From: Pseudomonas viridiflava
Lineage (GTDB): Bacteria > Pseudomonadota > Gammaproteobacteria > Pseudomonadales > Pseudomonadaceae
Reading direction: 5' to 3'
Assembly (NCBI RefSeq): GCF_900582625.1
Contig: NZ_UTIQ01000241.1
Coordinates: 620,001 to 684,000 of the forward strand
Length of the DNA: 64,000 nt
This document shows, piece after piece, positions 1-9,184 of the stretch. The notes below the pieces were generated by a model. It ran no database searches, was not told the origin of the DNA, and saw only the letters and a program-made list of their open reading frames with translations. Both the position numbers and the translations under genes were made by a program. Position 1 is the first letter of the stretch; every line of letters begins with the position of its first letter.

Positions 1-2823
1 TTCGACCCTGTAAGTGAGCTTTATTACAGCGCCATTCGCTACTTCAAAGGTTTGCAGTCCGTTCCTAGCTATTCAAGCCAGGGCTCCGCTAACCCCGCTT
101 TACGCACACAATGGGCTGATGGGTTCCCAGTTATCACGGACTGGAAGGCCCCAGGAATGGATCCTATTACCTACTCTTGCCAGAAAAATTTTATTTTGGG
201 CATCGGCGATACCAACACGCACAAAGACAAGAACCTTCCTAGCGCTGAAGCCACCAGCACCGATACAGAGCCAACCAAGCCTGCCGAAGTTATTGCTGAC
301 AAGAGCGTTGACGTAGTGGCTGCAACCCGCCGGGTGCAAACGATTGAAAGCAATGACACCCCTGGCATCAATCTTCGCGTCCTGGATGCGAATTTCCGCA
401 ACAACCAGAACTCGGCGTATATGGTTGGTCTGGCTTACGATTCGCATACCCGCGATATTCGTGACGACGTCGCCGACAAGCAAACCATTTCCACCTATTG
501 GGTAGACGTGCGCGAAGGCGGCGTCTTGCAACCGCGCGCGACCAACCAATACTGGCTTGCTGCGAAATATGGCGGTTTCACTATTCCGAACGATTTCGGC
601 GACCCGTACACCCGAACGGCAACGCTGCCTCAGGACTCTTGGACAAATAATGCCCCGGCCATCGGAAGCATTCCGAAGGTCGTCGACACACTCTCCACTG
701 GCGACCAGAGACCGCGAAACTTCTTCGTAGCTAGCGATGCAACCCTGATGGTGGATAGTTTGAAAAAAGCGTTCGCCGCCATCGTCAAGGCGAGCGGCGG
801 TACAGCTACTTCGCTTTCGGCTAACTCCACCCAACTCGATACCGGCAGCGCCGTCTTCCAGTCCAGCTTCAGCAATACACGCTGGAGTGGCGATCTGCAG
901 ATGAAGAAGATTACAAAGGGCGTAGTGCAGGATAAAACTTGGAGCGCAGCGGCAAAACTCGACGCTCTCAGCGGAGTGACGACGCGCAACATTCTTACCA
1001 CCAACACCCCTGTGGCGAGCCAGGATGGGACTTACCTGACGTCCACCAGCGGCGTTGATTTCGCCTGGGCAAGCATGGACCTGGAAACCCGGAAGGCGTT
1101 GACTGCCACGGCCGACAGCAACGTATTCGTGGGAGATACCACCGGGCAGCTTCGAGTCAATTATCTGCGCGGCGACCGATCCCAGGAGAAAACCAGCCCT
1201 GAAGACACCGCCCATGCATTCCGGCAGCGTGACAGCCGCATGGGCGATGTAATCAACTCGGACCCCGTCTACATCGCGAAGCAGGACTACGGTTACAACC
1301 TCTTGCGCAACACCAAATGGGGTTCTGCTGGCACTAAATACTTGGAGTACCGCGCCAGCTCGTCGTATCAGTCGCGTATTCCGGTGGTAGCAGTTGGCGC
1401 GAACGACGGCATGCTGCACGCCTTCAATGCGACGGATACCACGGCACTGGGTGGCGGCAATGAGCTATTCGCCTACGTTCCACGCTCGGTTGTACCGCGC
1501 CTGTATGAACTGACAGACCCTGCGTATCAGCATCGCTTCTACGTCGACGGCGCGCCTGCGGCATCCGATGCATATATCAACGGCGGCTGGAAATCGCTTT
1601 TAGTAGGCACCACCGGTGCGGGCGGCAATAGCGTGTTCGCGCTTGATGTGACGTCTCCGACCTCGGTGAGCAGCGCTAACGTGCTGTGGGAGTTCAGCGC
1701 GCCAGACATGGGGGCCACCATGTTCAAACCGACCATCGTGGCGCTTGAAACTGGCAAGTTTGCCGTGCTCGCCAGCAGCGGTTACTTCAACACCGCAGTT
1801 ACCAGCGGTCAGGTTTGGTTGCTGGACGCAGCGGATGGCAAGGTCATCAAAAAATTCACGCTGCCCACCACAGGCAACCTTGGGGAGCCATTGGCGGTTG
1901 ACCTGAACAACGATCGAATGACCGACCGGATCTATGTTGGCGACACTCAAGGCAAGCTGTGGCGCATTGACATAACTGGCGCTGAAAGCCAATGGGGTGT
2001 GCCGAGCTCGTTGAAGTCCGGCAGTGTGGCCCAACCCCTGTTCACTGCCCGGGACTCTGATGGCGCCGTGCAGCCCATCACCGCCCCCCTTTCGGCGGCA
2101 TTGAATACAGACGGTAACCCGATCATCTTGTTCGGCACCGGGACTTTCTATCAGACCACTGATAACGATCTTACGCAGACCCAGCACTACGACAGCTTCT
2201 ACGGACTTATCGATAAAGGCGTTGTTATTAACTCCAACCGTTCAACCTTGCTGGAACAGCAGATCAAGAACGAGTTAACCGAAGATAAGAAGCTTATGGG
2301 TCGAGTCCTCACGCAGAACTTGATCACGTCTACCCGTAATGGCTGGTACTTGGATTTGGTGTGGAAAACCGCGCAGAACGGCCCAGGCAAAAAGACTGGC
2401 GAGCGCATTGTGTCGCGTGCAGCTATTCGAAGCGGAGTGGTGGTGTTCGCCAGCCTTACACCTGTCGACAATGCCTGTTCGGGCGGCTATAGCAGCTGGA
2501 TCATGGCTATGGACCTGTTTACCGGTGGACGCTTGAATTACAACTTCTTCGATATGGATGGCAATGGCTCGCTGGGCGATTCCGACTCGTACACCGATTC
2601 CAGTAATAAACAGACTCCTTACTCCGGGCGCTCTAATCCAAACGAAGGTGCTGTGAAGACGCCGACGTTCTTCAACGGCGACGGCGCTGACGCGGCTAGC
2701 GGCGGCACAAATACGGATGACTTGATCTGCATCGCTGGCTCCAGCAGCGACGCGGCCAAATGCAGCCCTGCACCGAAAGGCACTCGCCTCTCCGACCGTG
2801 TTTCCTGGCGTGAATTGAGATAA
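1..2823 (+). CDS. pilY1: PilY1, type IV pilus tip/biogenesis protein (N-terminal part missing)
   Basis: The reading frame is open from the first base, so the N-terminal part lies outside the window; about 940 C-terminal residues are present. PilY1 is a calcium-dependent adhesin and regulator at the tip of type IV pili, needed for extension against retraction and for surface sensing. The visible part contains the beta-propeller-like C-terminal domain typical of the family. A calcium loop of the form DxNxDxxxD (DLNNDRMTD) is encoded at 1900-1926 and corresponds to the EF-hand-like site known in P. aeruginosa PilY1. A second aspartate-rich loop, DMDGNGSLGD, lies near the C-terminus at about 2552-2581. 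The gene is followed by pilE after 8 bases and is probably in one operon with it. Confidence 0.93.
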   Translation, partial: FDPVSELYYSAIRYFKGLQSVPSYSSQGSANPALRTQWADGFPVITDWKAPGMDPITYSCQKNFILGIGDTNTHKDKNLPSAEATSTDTEPTKPAEVIADKSVDVVAATRRVQTIESNDTPGINLRVLDANFRNNQNSAYMVGLAYDSHTRDIRDDVADKQTISTYWVDVREGGVLQPRATNQYWLAAKYGGFTIPNDFGDPYTRTATLPQDSWTNNAPAIGSIPKVVDTLSTGDQRPRNFFVASDATLMVDSLKKAFAAIVKASGGTATSLSANSTQLDTGSAVFQSSFSNTRWSGDLQMKKITKGVVQDKTWSAAAKLDALSGVTTRNILTTNTPVASQDGTYLTSTSGVDFAWASMDLETRKALTATADSNVFVGDTTGQLRVNYLRGDRSQEKTSPEDTAHAFRQRDSRMGDVINSDPVYIAKQDYGYNLLRNTKWGSAGTKYLEYRASSSYQSRIPVVAVGANDGMLHAFNATDTTALGGGNELFAYVPRSVVPRLYELTDPAYQHRFYVDGAPAASDAYINGGWKSLLVGTTGAGGNSVFALDVTSPTSVSSANVLWEFSAPDMGATMFKPTIVALETGKFAVLASSGYFNTAVTSGQVWLLDAADGKVIKKFTLPTTGNLGEPLAVDLNNDRMTDRIYVGDTQGKLWRIDITGAESQWGVPSSLKSGSVAQPLFTARDSDGAVQPITAPLSAALNTDGNPIILFGTGTFYQTTDNDLTQTQHYDSFYGLIDKGVVINSNRSTLLEQQIKNELTEDKKLMGRVLTQNLITSTRNGWYLDLVWKTAQNGPGKKTGERIVSRAAIRSGVVVFASLTPVDNACSGGYSSWIMAMDLFTGGRLNYNFFDMDGNGSLGDSDSYTDSSNKQTPYSGRSNPNEGAVKTPTFFNGDGADAASGGTNTDDLICIAGSSSDAAKCSPAPKGTRLSDRVSWRELR

Positions 2824-2831
2824 GGAACGAT

Positions 2832-3287
2832 ATGAACTCTGCATACACAATCGGTAGCCGCGTCCGGGGACGCGGTTTCACCCTCATCGAACTGATGATA
2901 GTGGTGGCCATCATCGGCATCATTTCGGCGATTGCTTATCCCAGCTACACCGACTACGTGAAAAGGGCCAAACGCTCCGACGCGCAAGGCTCGCTGGTCG
3001 AGCTGTCGCAGTACATGGAGCGCTGGTACACCGGTCACGGTTTCTACTCGAAGGCAGCTGATGGTGCTGCCGCGCCGGACTTACCTTTTGCCACATCGCC
3101 AAAGGAAGGTGAGGCTATGTACGACCTGCAAGTCAGTGCCATTTCGGCGAGTGGCTACACGCTGCAAGCAGTGCCGATTGCCCGAAAAATGATGGCCGGC
3201 GACAAATGCGGCTCCCTGACAGTTACCAACACCGGCGTGCGCGGTGTGACGGGCACTGCACCTGTTGCAGACTGCTGGAAGCGCTAG
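2832..3287 (+). CDS. pilE: PilE, minor type IV pilin
   Basis: A 151-residue type IV prepilin. The class III leader ends in Gly15, followed by Phe16 and the conserved Glu20 (position +5 of the mature pilin) in GFTLIELMIVVAIIG, the substrate site of prepilin peptidase PilD; the following hydrophobic helix anchors the subunit in the inner membrane before assembly. Two cysteines near the C-terminus (DKCGSL and ADCWKR) would close the usual D-loop. PilE is a minor pilin that links the tip complex (PilY1, PilX, PilW, PilV, FimU) to the fibre. An AAGGA motif lies just before the ATG. The gene follows pilY1 directly, as in P. aeruginosa, and ends at a strong terminator. Confidence 0.92.
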   Translation: MNSAYTIGSRVRGRGFTLIELMIVVAIIGIISAIAYPSYTDYVKRAKRSDAQGSLVELSQYMERWYTGHGFYSKAADGAAAPDLPFATSPKEGEAMYDLQVSAISASGYTLQAVPIARKMMAGDKCGSLTVTNTGVRGVTGTAPVADCWKR

Positions 3288-3291
3288 AGCT

Positions 3292-3340
3292 GTCCACAAA
3301 CAAAAAGCCCCGCTTAGTGCGGGGCTTTTTGTTTGTGGAC
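3292..3340. terminator. Bidirectional terminator between pilE and ispH
   Basis: A perfect inverted repeat with 22-base arms and a 5-base loop (TTAGT). The core is GCCCCGC/GCGGGGC flanked by A and T runs on either side, so it can act as an intrinsic terminator for both converging genes. Confidence 0.92.
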
Positions 3341-3350
3341 AAGGGCGCGT

Positions 3351-4295
3351 TTAAATCGCCTTAACCCTCAACTCCTTCGGCATCGAAAACGTCACGTTCT
3401 CCGGTCGCCCTTCCAGCTCTTCCGCGCCGGTAGCGCCCCACTCTCGCAGTTTCTGCACCACGCCAAGCACCAGCACCTCTGGCGCCGAAGCACCGGCGGT
3501 AATGCCGATGCGCGCTTTGCCTTCAAACCAGCCTTGCTGCAAATCTTCGGCGCCATCAATCAGGTAAGCCGGGGTGCCGAGCCGCTCGGAAAGTTCGCGC
3601 AGGCGGTTGGAGTTGGAGCTGTTGGGGCTGCCGACGACGAGCACCACGTCGCACTCGCTGGCGAGCTGTTTGACGGCGTCTTGGCGGTTTTGCGTGGCGT
3701 AGCAGATGTCGTCTTTACGCGGGCCGCCGATGCTGGGGAAGCGGCTGCGCAGGGCGTCAATGACGCGGCTGGTGTCGTCCATCGACAGCGTGGTCTGGGT
3801 AACGAAGGCCAGGGTTTCGGGGTTGCGCACTTGTAGGTTGGCGACATCTGTTTCGTCTTCAACCAGGTAGATGGCGCCGCCATTGCTGGCGTCGTATTGG
3901 CCCATGGTGCCTTCGACTTCCGGGTGGCCGGCGTGGCCGATGAGGATGCATTCGCGGCCGTCGCGGCTGTAGCGGGCGACTTCGATGTGCACCTTGGTCA
4001 CCAGGGGGCACGTGGCGTCGAAAACTTTCAGGCCGCGCGATTCGGCTTCTTTGCGTACGGCTTGGGAAACGCCGTGGGCACTGAAGATGACGATGACGTT
4101 GTCGGGCACCTGGTCCAGTTCTTCAACGAAGATGGCGCCGCGGGCGCGCAGGTCTTCGACGACGAATTTGTTGTGAACCACTTCGTGGCGAACGTAGATC
4201 GGCGGGCCGAAAACTTCGAGGGCGCGGTTGACGATTTCAATCGCGCGGTCAACGCCAGCGCAGAAGCCGCGCGGGTTGGCGAGTTTGATTTGCAT
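3351..4295 (-). CDS. ispH: IspH, 4-hydroxy-3-methylbut-2-enyl diphosphate reductase
   Basis: A 314-residue iron-sulfur enzyme that makes isopentenyl and dimethylallyl diphosphate in the last step of the MEP isoprenoid pathway, in the cytoplasm. The three cluster cysteines are visible at residues 12 (GFCAGVD), 96 (FDATCP) and 198 (DDICYATQ). I chose the ATG giving MQIKLANPRGFC, which is where the family starts; an in-frame ATG five codons upstream (4310) is the alternative. The gene heads toward pilE and is the last of the minus-strand run fkpB-lspA-ileS-ribF, the usual Pseudomonas order. Confidence 0.96.
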   Translation of the reverse strand: MQIKLANPRGFCAGVDRAIEIVNRALEVFGPPIYVRHEVVHNKFVVEDLRARGAIFVEELDQVPDNVIVIFSAHGVSQAVRKEAESRGLKVFDATCPLVTKVHIEVARYSRDGRECILIGHAGHPEVEGTMGQYDASNGGAIYLVEDETDVANLQVRNPETLAFVTQTTLSMDDTSRVIDALRSRFPSIGGPRKDDICYATQNRQDAVKQLASECDVVLVVGSPNSSNSNRLRELSERLGTPAYLIDGAEDLQQGWFEGKARIGITAGASAPEVLVLGVVQKLREWGATGAEELEGRPENVTFSMPKELRVKAI

Positions 4296-4358
4296 GGCTA
4301 CTTCTTGCATGGGGCTTCTCTCTTCCGCCCCGAGGGCAGGTGCCAGGTCACCGGCGGG

Positions 4359-4802
4359 TCAGGCCGGTTTGACCTCGATGATTTCGACCTGAAAGCTCAG
4401 GGTCTTGCCGGCCAGCGGGTGGTTAAAGTCGATGGTGACCTGGCTGTCATCAAAGGCTTTGACCACGCCGGGCAGCTCGGTGTTGGCGGCGTCGTTGAAG
4501 ATCACCAGCAGGCCATCCGACAACTCCATGCCTTCGAACTGCGAACGCGGCATCACTTGCACGTTTTGCGGGTTGGGCTGGCCGAAGCCGTGCTCCGGTT
4601 CTACTTGCAGGGTGCGCTTGTCGCCAGCCTTGAGGCCGAACAAGGCGGCTTCGAAGCCGGGCAACAGGTTGCCGTCGCCCACTTTGAAGGTGGCCGGTTT
4701 CTTGTCGAAGGTGCTGTCTACCACGTCGCCGTTTTCCAGGTTCAGGGCGAAGTGCAGGGTGACTTGTTTGTCCGGGCCGATACGCAGGGCGTCGTCAGTC
4801 AT
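4359..4802 (-). CDS. fkpB: FkpB, SlyD-like FKBP-type peptidyl-prolyl isomerase
   Basis: A 147-residue FKBP-type prolyl isomerase of the short SlyD/FkpB class, with the core LPGFEAALFGLKAGD and the EPEHGFG motif of the insert-in-flap region. It has no signal peptide and no His-rich metal tail, so it fits FkpB rather than SlyD. It is presumed to assist protein folding in the cytoplasm; the specific substrate is unknown. Its start overlaps the end of lspA by 8 bases, so the two are translationally coupled. The same fkpB-ispH neighbourhood occurs in E. coli and Pseudomonas. Confidence 0.92.
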   Translation of the reverse strand: MTDDALRIGPDKQVTLHFALNLENGDVVDSTFDKKPATFKVGDGNLLPGFEAALFGLKAGDKRTLQVEPEHGFGQPNPQNVQVMPRSQFEGMELSDGLLVIFNDAANTELPGVVKAFDDSQVTIDFNHPLAGKTLSFQVEIIEVKPA

Positions 4803-5301
4803 GGGCGGGCTCTCCGGCTTTTTTGCTTTTGAACATGTCCAGGGCCAGCAACACGGCGCCGACCGAGATGGCGCTGTCGGCGATGTTGAAGGCCGGGAAG
4901 TACCAGCGGTTCTGCCAGTGCACGAGGATAAAGTCGATGACGTGGCCGAGCACGATCCGGTCGTACAGGTTGCCCAGCGCGCCGCCGAGCACCAGCGACA
5001 GGGCCACGGCGAGCAGGGTTTCTTCAGGCTTAAGACGCTTGAGCCAGACCACCAGCGTGGCGCTGACGGCCACGGCGATCAGGGCAAACAACCAGCGCTG
5101 CCAGCCAGAGCTGTCGGCCAGGAAACTGAAGGCAGCGCCGGTGTTGTAGGCCAGCGTCCAGCTGAAGAGGTCGGGAATGACCACGATCTGCTGATACAGG
5201 CTCAGGCTGTTTTCAAAGTAGAGCTTGGTGGCCTGATCGAGGATCAGCACCACCAGGCTCAGCCACAGCCAGGACAACCGGCCAAGACGGGCGTTAGGCA
5301 T
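4795..5301 (-). CDS. lspA: LspA, prolipoprotein signal peptidase
   Basis: Signal peptidase II, 168 residues, an inner-membrane aspartic protease that removes signal peptides from prolipoproteins after Lgt acts. Four hydrophobic segments are visible. The catalytic aspartates are in NLYDRIVLGHVIDF (Asp123) and FNIADSAIS (Asp142). The start overlaps the end of ileS by 8 bases, matching the classical ileS-lspA coupling. Lipoproteins encoded in this window that would depend on it include LbcA, LolB, TssJ and the 118-residue lipoprotein at 23413. Confidence 0.96.
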   Translation of the reverse strand: MPNARLGRLSWLWLSLVVLILDQATKLYFENSLSLYQQIVVIPDLFSWTLAYNTGAAFSFLADSSGWQRWLFALIAVAVSATLVVWLKRLKPEETLLAVALSLVLGGALGNLYDRIVLGHVIDFILVHWQNRWYFPAFNIADSAISVGAVLLALDMFKSKKAGEPAHD

Positions 5302-8125
5302 AGTGACGAACCTCGCCAGCGCCGCTGATGTTGTCGACGCAACGGCCGCAGATTTCGGGGTGCTCCGGATTCACACCGACGTCTTCACGGCAGTGCCAGC
5401 AGCGCGCGCACTTGGCGTGAGCTGATTTCACCACTTTGAGTTTCAGACCGGCGACTTCGGTTATTACGGCATCTGCTGGCGCGCTGGCCAGCGGTGCCAC
5501 GGCGGCGGTCGAGGTGATCAACACGAAGCGCAATTCGTTGCTGAGTTTGCCCAGGTCGCTGACCAGCGCGTCTTCGGCGTACAGGGTCACTTCGGCTTGC
5601 AGGTTGCCGCCGATGGCTTTGGCGGCGCGCTGGTTTTCCATTTCCTTGTTCACGGCCACTTTCACGGCCATGACGCGCTCCCAGTAAGCGCGGTCCAGCT
5701 CGAAGCCTTCCGGCAGTGCTGTGAGCCCTTCGTACCAAGTGTTGAGCATCACCGATTCGTTGCGCTCGCCCGGCAGGTATTCCCACAGCTCGTCGGCGGT
5801 GAACGCCAGAATCGGCGCGATCCAGCGCACCAGCGCTTCAGCGATGTGGAACAACGCGGTCTGGCACGAGCGGCGTGCCTGGCTGTCGCTGGCAGTGGTG
5901 TATTGGCGGTCTTTGATGATGTCCAGGTAGAAGCCGCCCAGCTCCTGCACGCAGAAGTTGTGCACCTTGGAGTAGACGTTCCAGAAACGGTACTCGCCGT
6001 AGTGTTCCTGCAACTCGTTTTGCAGCAGCAGGGCACGGTCTACAGCCCAACGGTCCAGCGCCAGCATGTCTTCGGCCGGCAACAGATCGGTGGCCGGGTT
6101 GAAGCCGCTGAGGTTGGAGAGCAGGAAGCGCGCGGTGTTGCGGATGCGGCGATAAGCATCGGCGCTGCGTTGCAGAATCTGGTCAGAGACGGCCATTTCA
6201 CCGGAGTAATCGGTGGCCGAAACCCACAGACGCATGATGTCGGCGCCCAGGGTGTCGTTGACCTTTTGCGGAGCGACGACGTTGCCCAGCGACTTGGACA
6301 TTTTTCGGCCGTTTTCGTCGACGGTGAACCCGTGGGTCAGCAGTTCGCGGTACGGGGCGTGGTCGTCCAGCATGCAGCCGGTCAGCAACGAGGAGTGGAA
6401 CCAGCCGCGGTGTTGGTCGGAACCTTCCAAGTACAGGTCGGCACGCGGGCCGGACGCGTGGCCCATCGGGTGCGAACCCCGCAGCACGTGCCAGTGCGTA
6501 GTACCAGAGTCGAACCAGACGTCGAGGGTGTCGCTGATTTTGTCGTAATTGCCGGCTTCGTCGCCCAGCAGTTCAGTCGGGTCGAGTTTGAACCAGGCTT
6601 CGATGCCTTCGTGCTCGACGCGCTTGGCCACTTCTTCCATCAGCTCGACAGTGCGCGGGTGCAATTCACCCGTGGCTTTGTCGAGGAAGAAGGGGATCGG
6701 CACGCCCCAGTTGCGCTGACGCGAGATGCACCAGTCCGGGCGGTTGGCGATCATCGAATGCAGGCGCGCCTGGCCCCAGGCCGGTACGAACTGGGTGTCT
6801 TCGATGGCTTTTACCGCGCGTTGGCGCAGGGTGTTGCCGGTGTTGGGCTGTTTGTCCATGCCAACGAACCACTGCGCGGTGGCGCGGTAGATCAGCGGGG
6901 ACTTATGGCGCCAGCAGTGCATGTAGCTGTGGCTAATGGTTTCGGTGTGCATCAGCGCGCCCACTTCGCTGAGTTTCTCAACGATGGCGGGGTTGGCTTT
7001 CCAGATGAACTGACCGCCGAAGAACGGCAGCGACTCAACGTACACGCCGTTGCTCTGCACGGGCGTGAGGATGTCGTCGTTGACCATGCCATAGCGTTTG
7101 CAGGTCACGAAGTCGTCTTCGCCGTAGGCCGGGGCGGAGTGAACCACGCCGGTGCCAGCGCCCAACTCGACGTACTCGGCCAGGTATACCGGCGAGAGGC
7201 GGTCGTAGAACGGGTGACGGAAATTGATCAGCTCAAGCGTAGCGCCGGGCGCCGTGGCAATCACCGTGCCCTCTAGGCCGTAACGGGTCAGGCAGGCTTG
7301 CACCAGTTCTTCAGCCAGGATCAGCAGCTTGTCGCCGACATCGACCAGGGCGTAGATGAATTCGGGATGGACGTTGAGCGCCTGGTTGGCCGGGATGGTC
7401 CACGGGGTGGTGGTCCAGATGACGATGGCGGCGGGCTTGCTCAGCGCTGGCAGACCGAATGCAGCGGCCAGTTTGGCGTCGTCGGCAATCGGGAACGCGA
7501 CGTCGATGGTCGAGGATTTTTTGTCCTGATATTCAACTTCGGCTTCAGCCAGGGCCGAGCCGCAATCGAAGCACCAGTTAACCGGCTTCAGACCTTTGAA
7601 TACGAAACCGCCTTTGACCATTTCGGCCAGGGCGCGGATTTCGCCGGCTTCGTTGGCGAAGTCCATGGTTTTGTACGGGTTGGCCCAATCGCCCAAAACG
7701 CCCAGGCGAATAAATTCGGCTTTCTGCCCTTCTACCTGCTCGGCGGCATAGGCGCGGCACAGTTCGCGGGTTTTGTCGGCGGGCAGGTTTTTGCCGTGGG
7801 TGACTTCCACTTTGTGCTCGATGGGCAGGCCGTGGCAGTCCCAGCCAGGCACGTACGGCGCGTCGAACCCGGACAGGGTTTTCGAGCGCACGATCATGTC
7901 TTTGAGAATTTTGTTAACCGCGTGACCGATGTGAATGGTGCCGTTGGCATAGGGCGGGCCGTCGTGCAGCACGAACTTGGGCCGGTCCTTACCAATCTCA
8001 CGCAGCTTCTGGTACAGGCCAATGCTGTCCCAGCGCTGCAGAATCTGCGGTTCGCGCTGTGGCAGGCCGGCCTTCATTGGGAAGGCGGTATCCGGAAGGT
8101 TTAGCGTGGCTTTGTAGTCGGTCAT
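5294..8125 (-). CDS. ileS: IleS, isoleucyl-tRNA synthetase
   Basis: A 943-residue class I aminoacyl-tRNA synthetase that charges tRNA-Ile and edits mischarged valine. The HIGH signature is at residues 65-68 (NGTIHIGHAV), the KMSKS loop reads GRKMSKSLGN, and a C-terminal zinc-binding segment has CARCWHC followed by CGRCV. The start giving MTDYKATLNLPDTAF was chosen because it matches the family N-terminus; the frame is open 19 codons further upstream. Spacing to ribF is 10 bases and it overlaps lspA, forming a ribF-ileS-lspA-fkpB-ispH unit. Confidence 0.97.
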   Translation of the reverse strand: MTDYKATLNLPDTAFPMKAGLPQREPQILQRWDSIGLYQKLREIGKDRPKFVLHDGPPYANGTIHIGHAVNKILKDMIVRSKTLSGFDAPYVPGWDCHGLPIEHKVEVTHGKNLPADKTRELCRAYAAEQVEGQKAEFIRLGVLGDWANPYKTMDFANEAGEIRALAEMVKGGFVFKGLKPVNWCFDCGSALAEAEVEYQDKKSSTIDVAFPIADDAKLAAAFGLPALSKPAAIVIWTTTPWTIPANQALNVHPEFIYALVDVGDKLLILAEELVQACLTRYGLEGTVIATAPGATLELINFRHPFYDRLSPVYLAEYVELGAGTGVVHSAPAYGEDDFVTCKRYGMVNDDILTPVQSNGVYVESLPFFGGQFIWKANPAIVEKLSEVGALMHTETISHSYMHCWRHKSPLIYRATAQWFVGMDKQPNTGNTLRQRAVKAIEDTQFVPAWGQARLHSMIANRPDWCISRQRNWGVPIPFFLDKATGELHPRTVELMEEVAKRVEHEGIEAWFKLDPTELLGDEAGNYDKISDTLDVWFDSGTTHWHVLRGSHPMGHASGPRADLYLEGSDQHRGWFHSSLLTGCMLDDHAPYRELLTHGFTVDENGRKMSKSLGNVVAPQKVNDTLGADIMRLWVSATDYSGEMAVSDQILQRSADAYRRIRNTARFLLSNLSGFNPATDLLPAEDMLALDRWAVDRALLLQNELQEHYGEYRFWNVYSKVHNFCVQELGGFYLDIIKDRQYTTASDSQARRSCQTALFHIAEALVRWIAPILAFTADELWEYLPGERNESVMLNTWYEGLTALPEGFELDRAYWERVMAVKVAVNKEMENQRAAKAIGGNLQAEVTLYAEDALVSDLGKLSNELRFVLITSTAAVAPLASAPADAVITEVAGLKLKVVKSAHAKCARCWHCREDVGVNPEHPEICGRCVDNISGAGEVRHYA

Positions 8126-8135
8126 TTCAGGCTCT

Positions 8136-9074
8136 TCACTTAAGCGGTTGACCCTGCCAAAGGGCACGGGCGGCGGCGACATCCGCGTGTATCGCCGTCT
8201 TCAGCGCCTCCAGGGAGGCGAAACGCTGCTCATCGCGCAGCTTGTGGTGGAACGCCACCGTCAAACGTCGGCCATACAGATCGCCGACAAAATCCAAAAG
8301 GTGCACTTCCAGGTGCGCACTGCCATCGCCTTGCACCGTGGGCCGCACGCCAATATTGGCGACGCCGGGCCAGGGTTTGCCGTCGAGCTCGACGGTTACC
8401 AGGTACACGCCTGTCAAAGGCACACGACGCCGCTTGAGTTGTACGTTCGCCGTTGGCGTACCGAATTGGCGCGCCAGCTTCTGGCCGTGCAGCACGCGCC
8501 CGGAGATTTGAAACGGACGGCCCAACAGACGTTCAGCCAAGGCGAAATCGGCGGCTGCAAGCGACTCGCGAACCCGCGTACTGCTCACACGCAGCCCGTC
8601 GATTTCAACGGTGCTGGCCGCTTCCAGGGTGAACCCTTCAACCTGCGCGGCGGTTTGCAGAAAAGCGAAATCGCCGGCGCGGTCACAGCCGAAGCGGAAG
8701 TCATCGCCCACCTCGAGATGCTGCACGCCCAAGCCCTCAAGCAGCACCGTCTGCACAAACTCGGCGGCGCTGAGTTCACGCAAGCGGCGATTGAAGGACA
8801 GGCACAACACGCGATCAACGCCTGCTTCGGCGAACAAGACAAGCTTGTCACGCAAGCGCGTCAGACGCGGCGGCGCGGTGTCGGGGCCGAAAAATTCACG
8901 GGGCTGTGGTTCGAAAATCACCACGCAACTGGGCACGCCCAATTCGTCCGCGCGCTCGCGCAGCCGCGCCAGGATGGCCTGGTGGCCACGGTGCACGCCG
9001 TCAAAATTGCCGATAGTGGCAACACAGCCTCGGTGTTGAGGCTGCAAGTTTTGAAGCCCTCGAACCAGCTGCAT
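8136..9074 (-). CDS. ribF: RibF, bifunctional riboflavin kinase / FAD synthetase
   Basis: A 312-residue enzyme that phosphorylates riboflavin to FMN and adenylates FMN to FAD. The N-terminal nucleotidyltransferase domain carries GNFDGVHRGHQ near residue 22; the C-terminal kinase domain has FGTPTANVQL. The start giving MQLVRGLQNLQ fits the family and has AAGAAG upstream; the frame extends 13 codons further. It lies between murJ and ileS, as in other Pseudomonas genomes. Confidence 0.95.
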   Translation of the reverse strand: MQLVRGLQNLQPQHRGCVATIGNFDGVHRGHQAILARLRERADELGVPSCVVIFEPQPREFFGPDTAPPRLTRLRDKLVLFAEAGVDRVLCLSFNRRLRELSAAEFVQTVLLEGLGVQHLEVGDDFRFGCDRAGDFAFLQTAAQVEGFTLEAASTVEIDGLRVSSTRVRESLAAADFALAERLLGRPFQISGRVLHGQKLARQFGTPTANVQLKRRRVPLTGVYLVTVELDGKPWPGVANIGVRPTVQGDGSAHLEVHLLDFVGDLYGRRLTVAFHHKLRDEQRFASLEALKTAIHADVAAARALWQGQPLK

Positions 9075-9184
9075 AGGACGCTTCTTGCTCACAAAGTGGG
9101 CGATTATACGCACACCCGACGCCGGACAACAGGCGACAGCGGATGCGGATGTACAGGCGAATAAATCTGCGTTTTACGTAGGGA

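Noticed and set aside
100..1419. 439-residue minus-strand reading frame
   Set aside because: Antisense to pilY1; no ribosome site and no recognisable domain.
5597..7276. 559-residue plus-strand reading frame
   Set aside because: It lies antisense inside ileS, follows its codon periodicity and has no ribosome site; typical GC-rich shadow frame.
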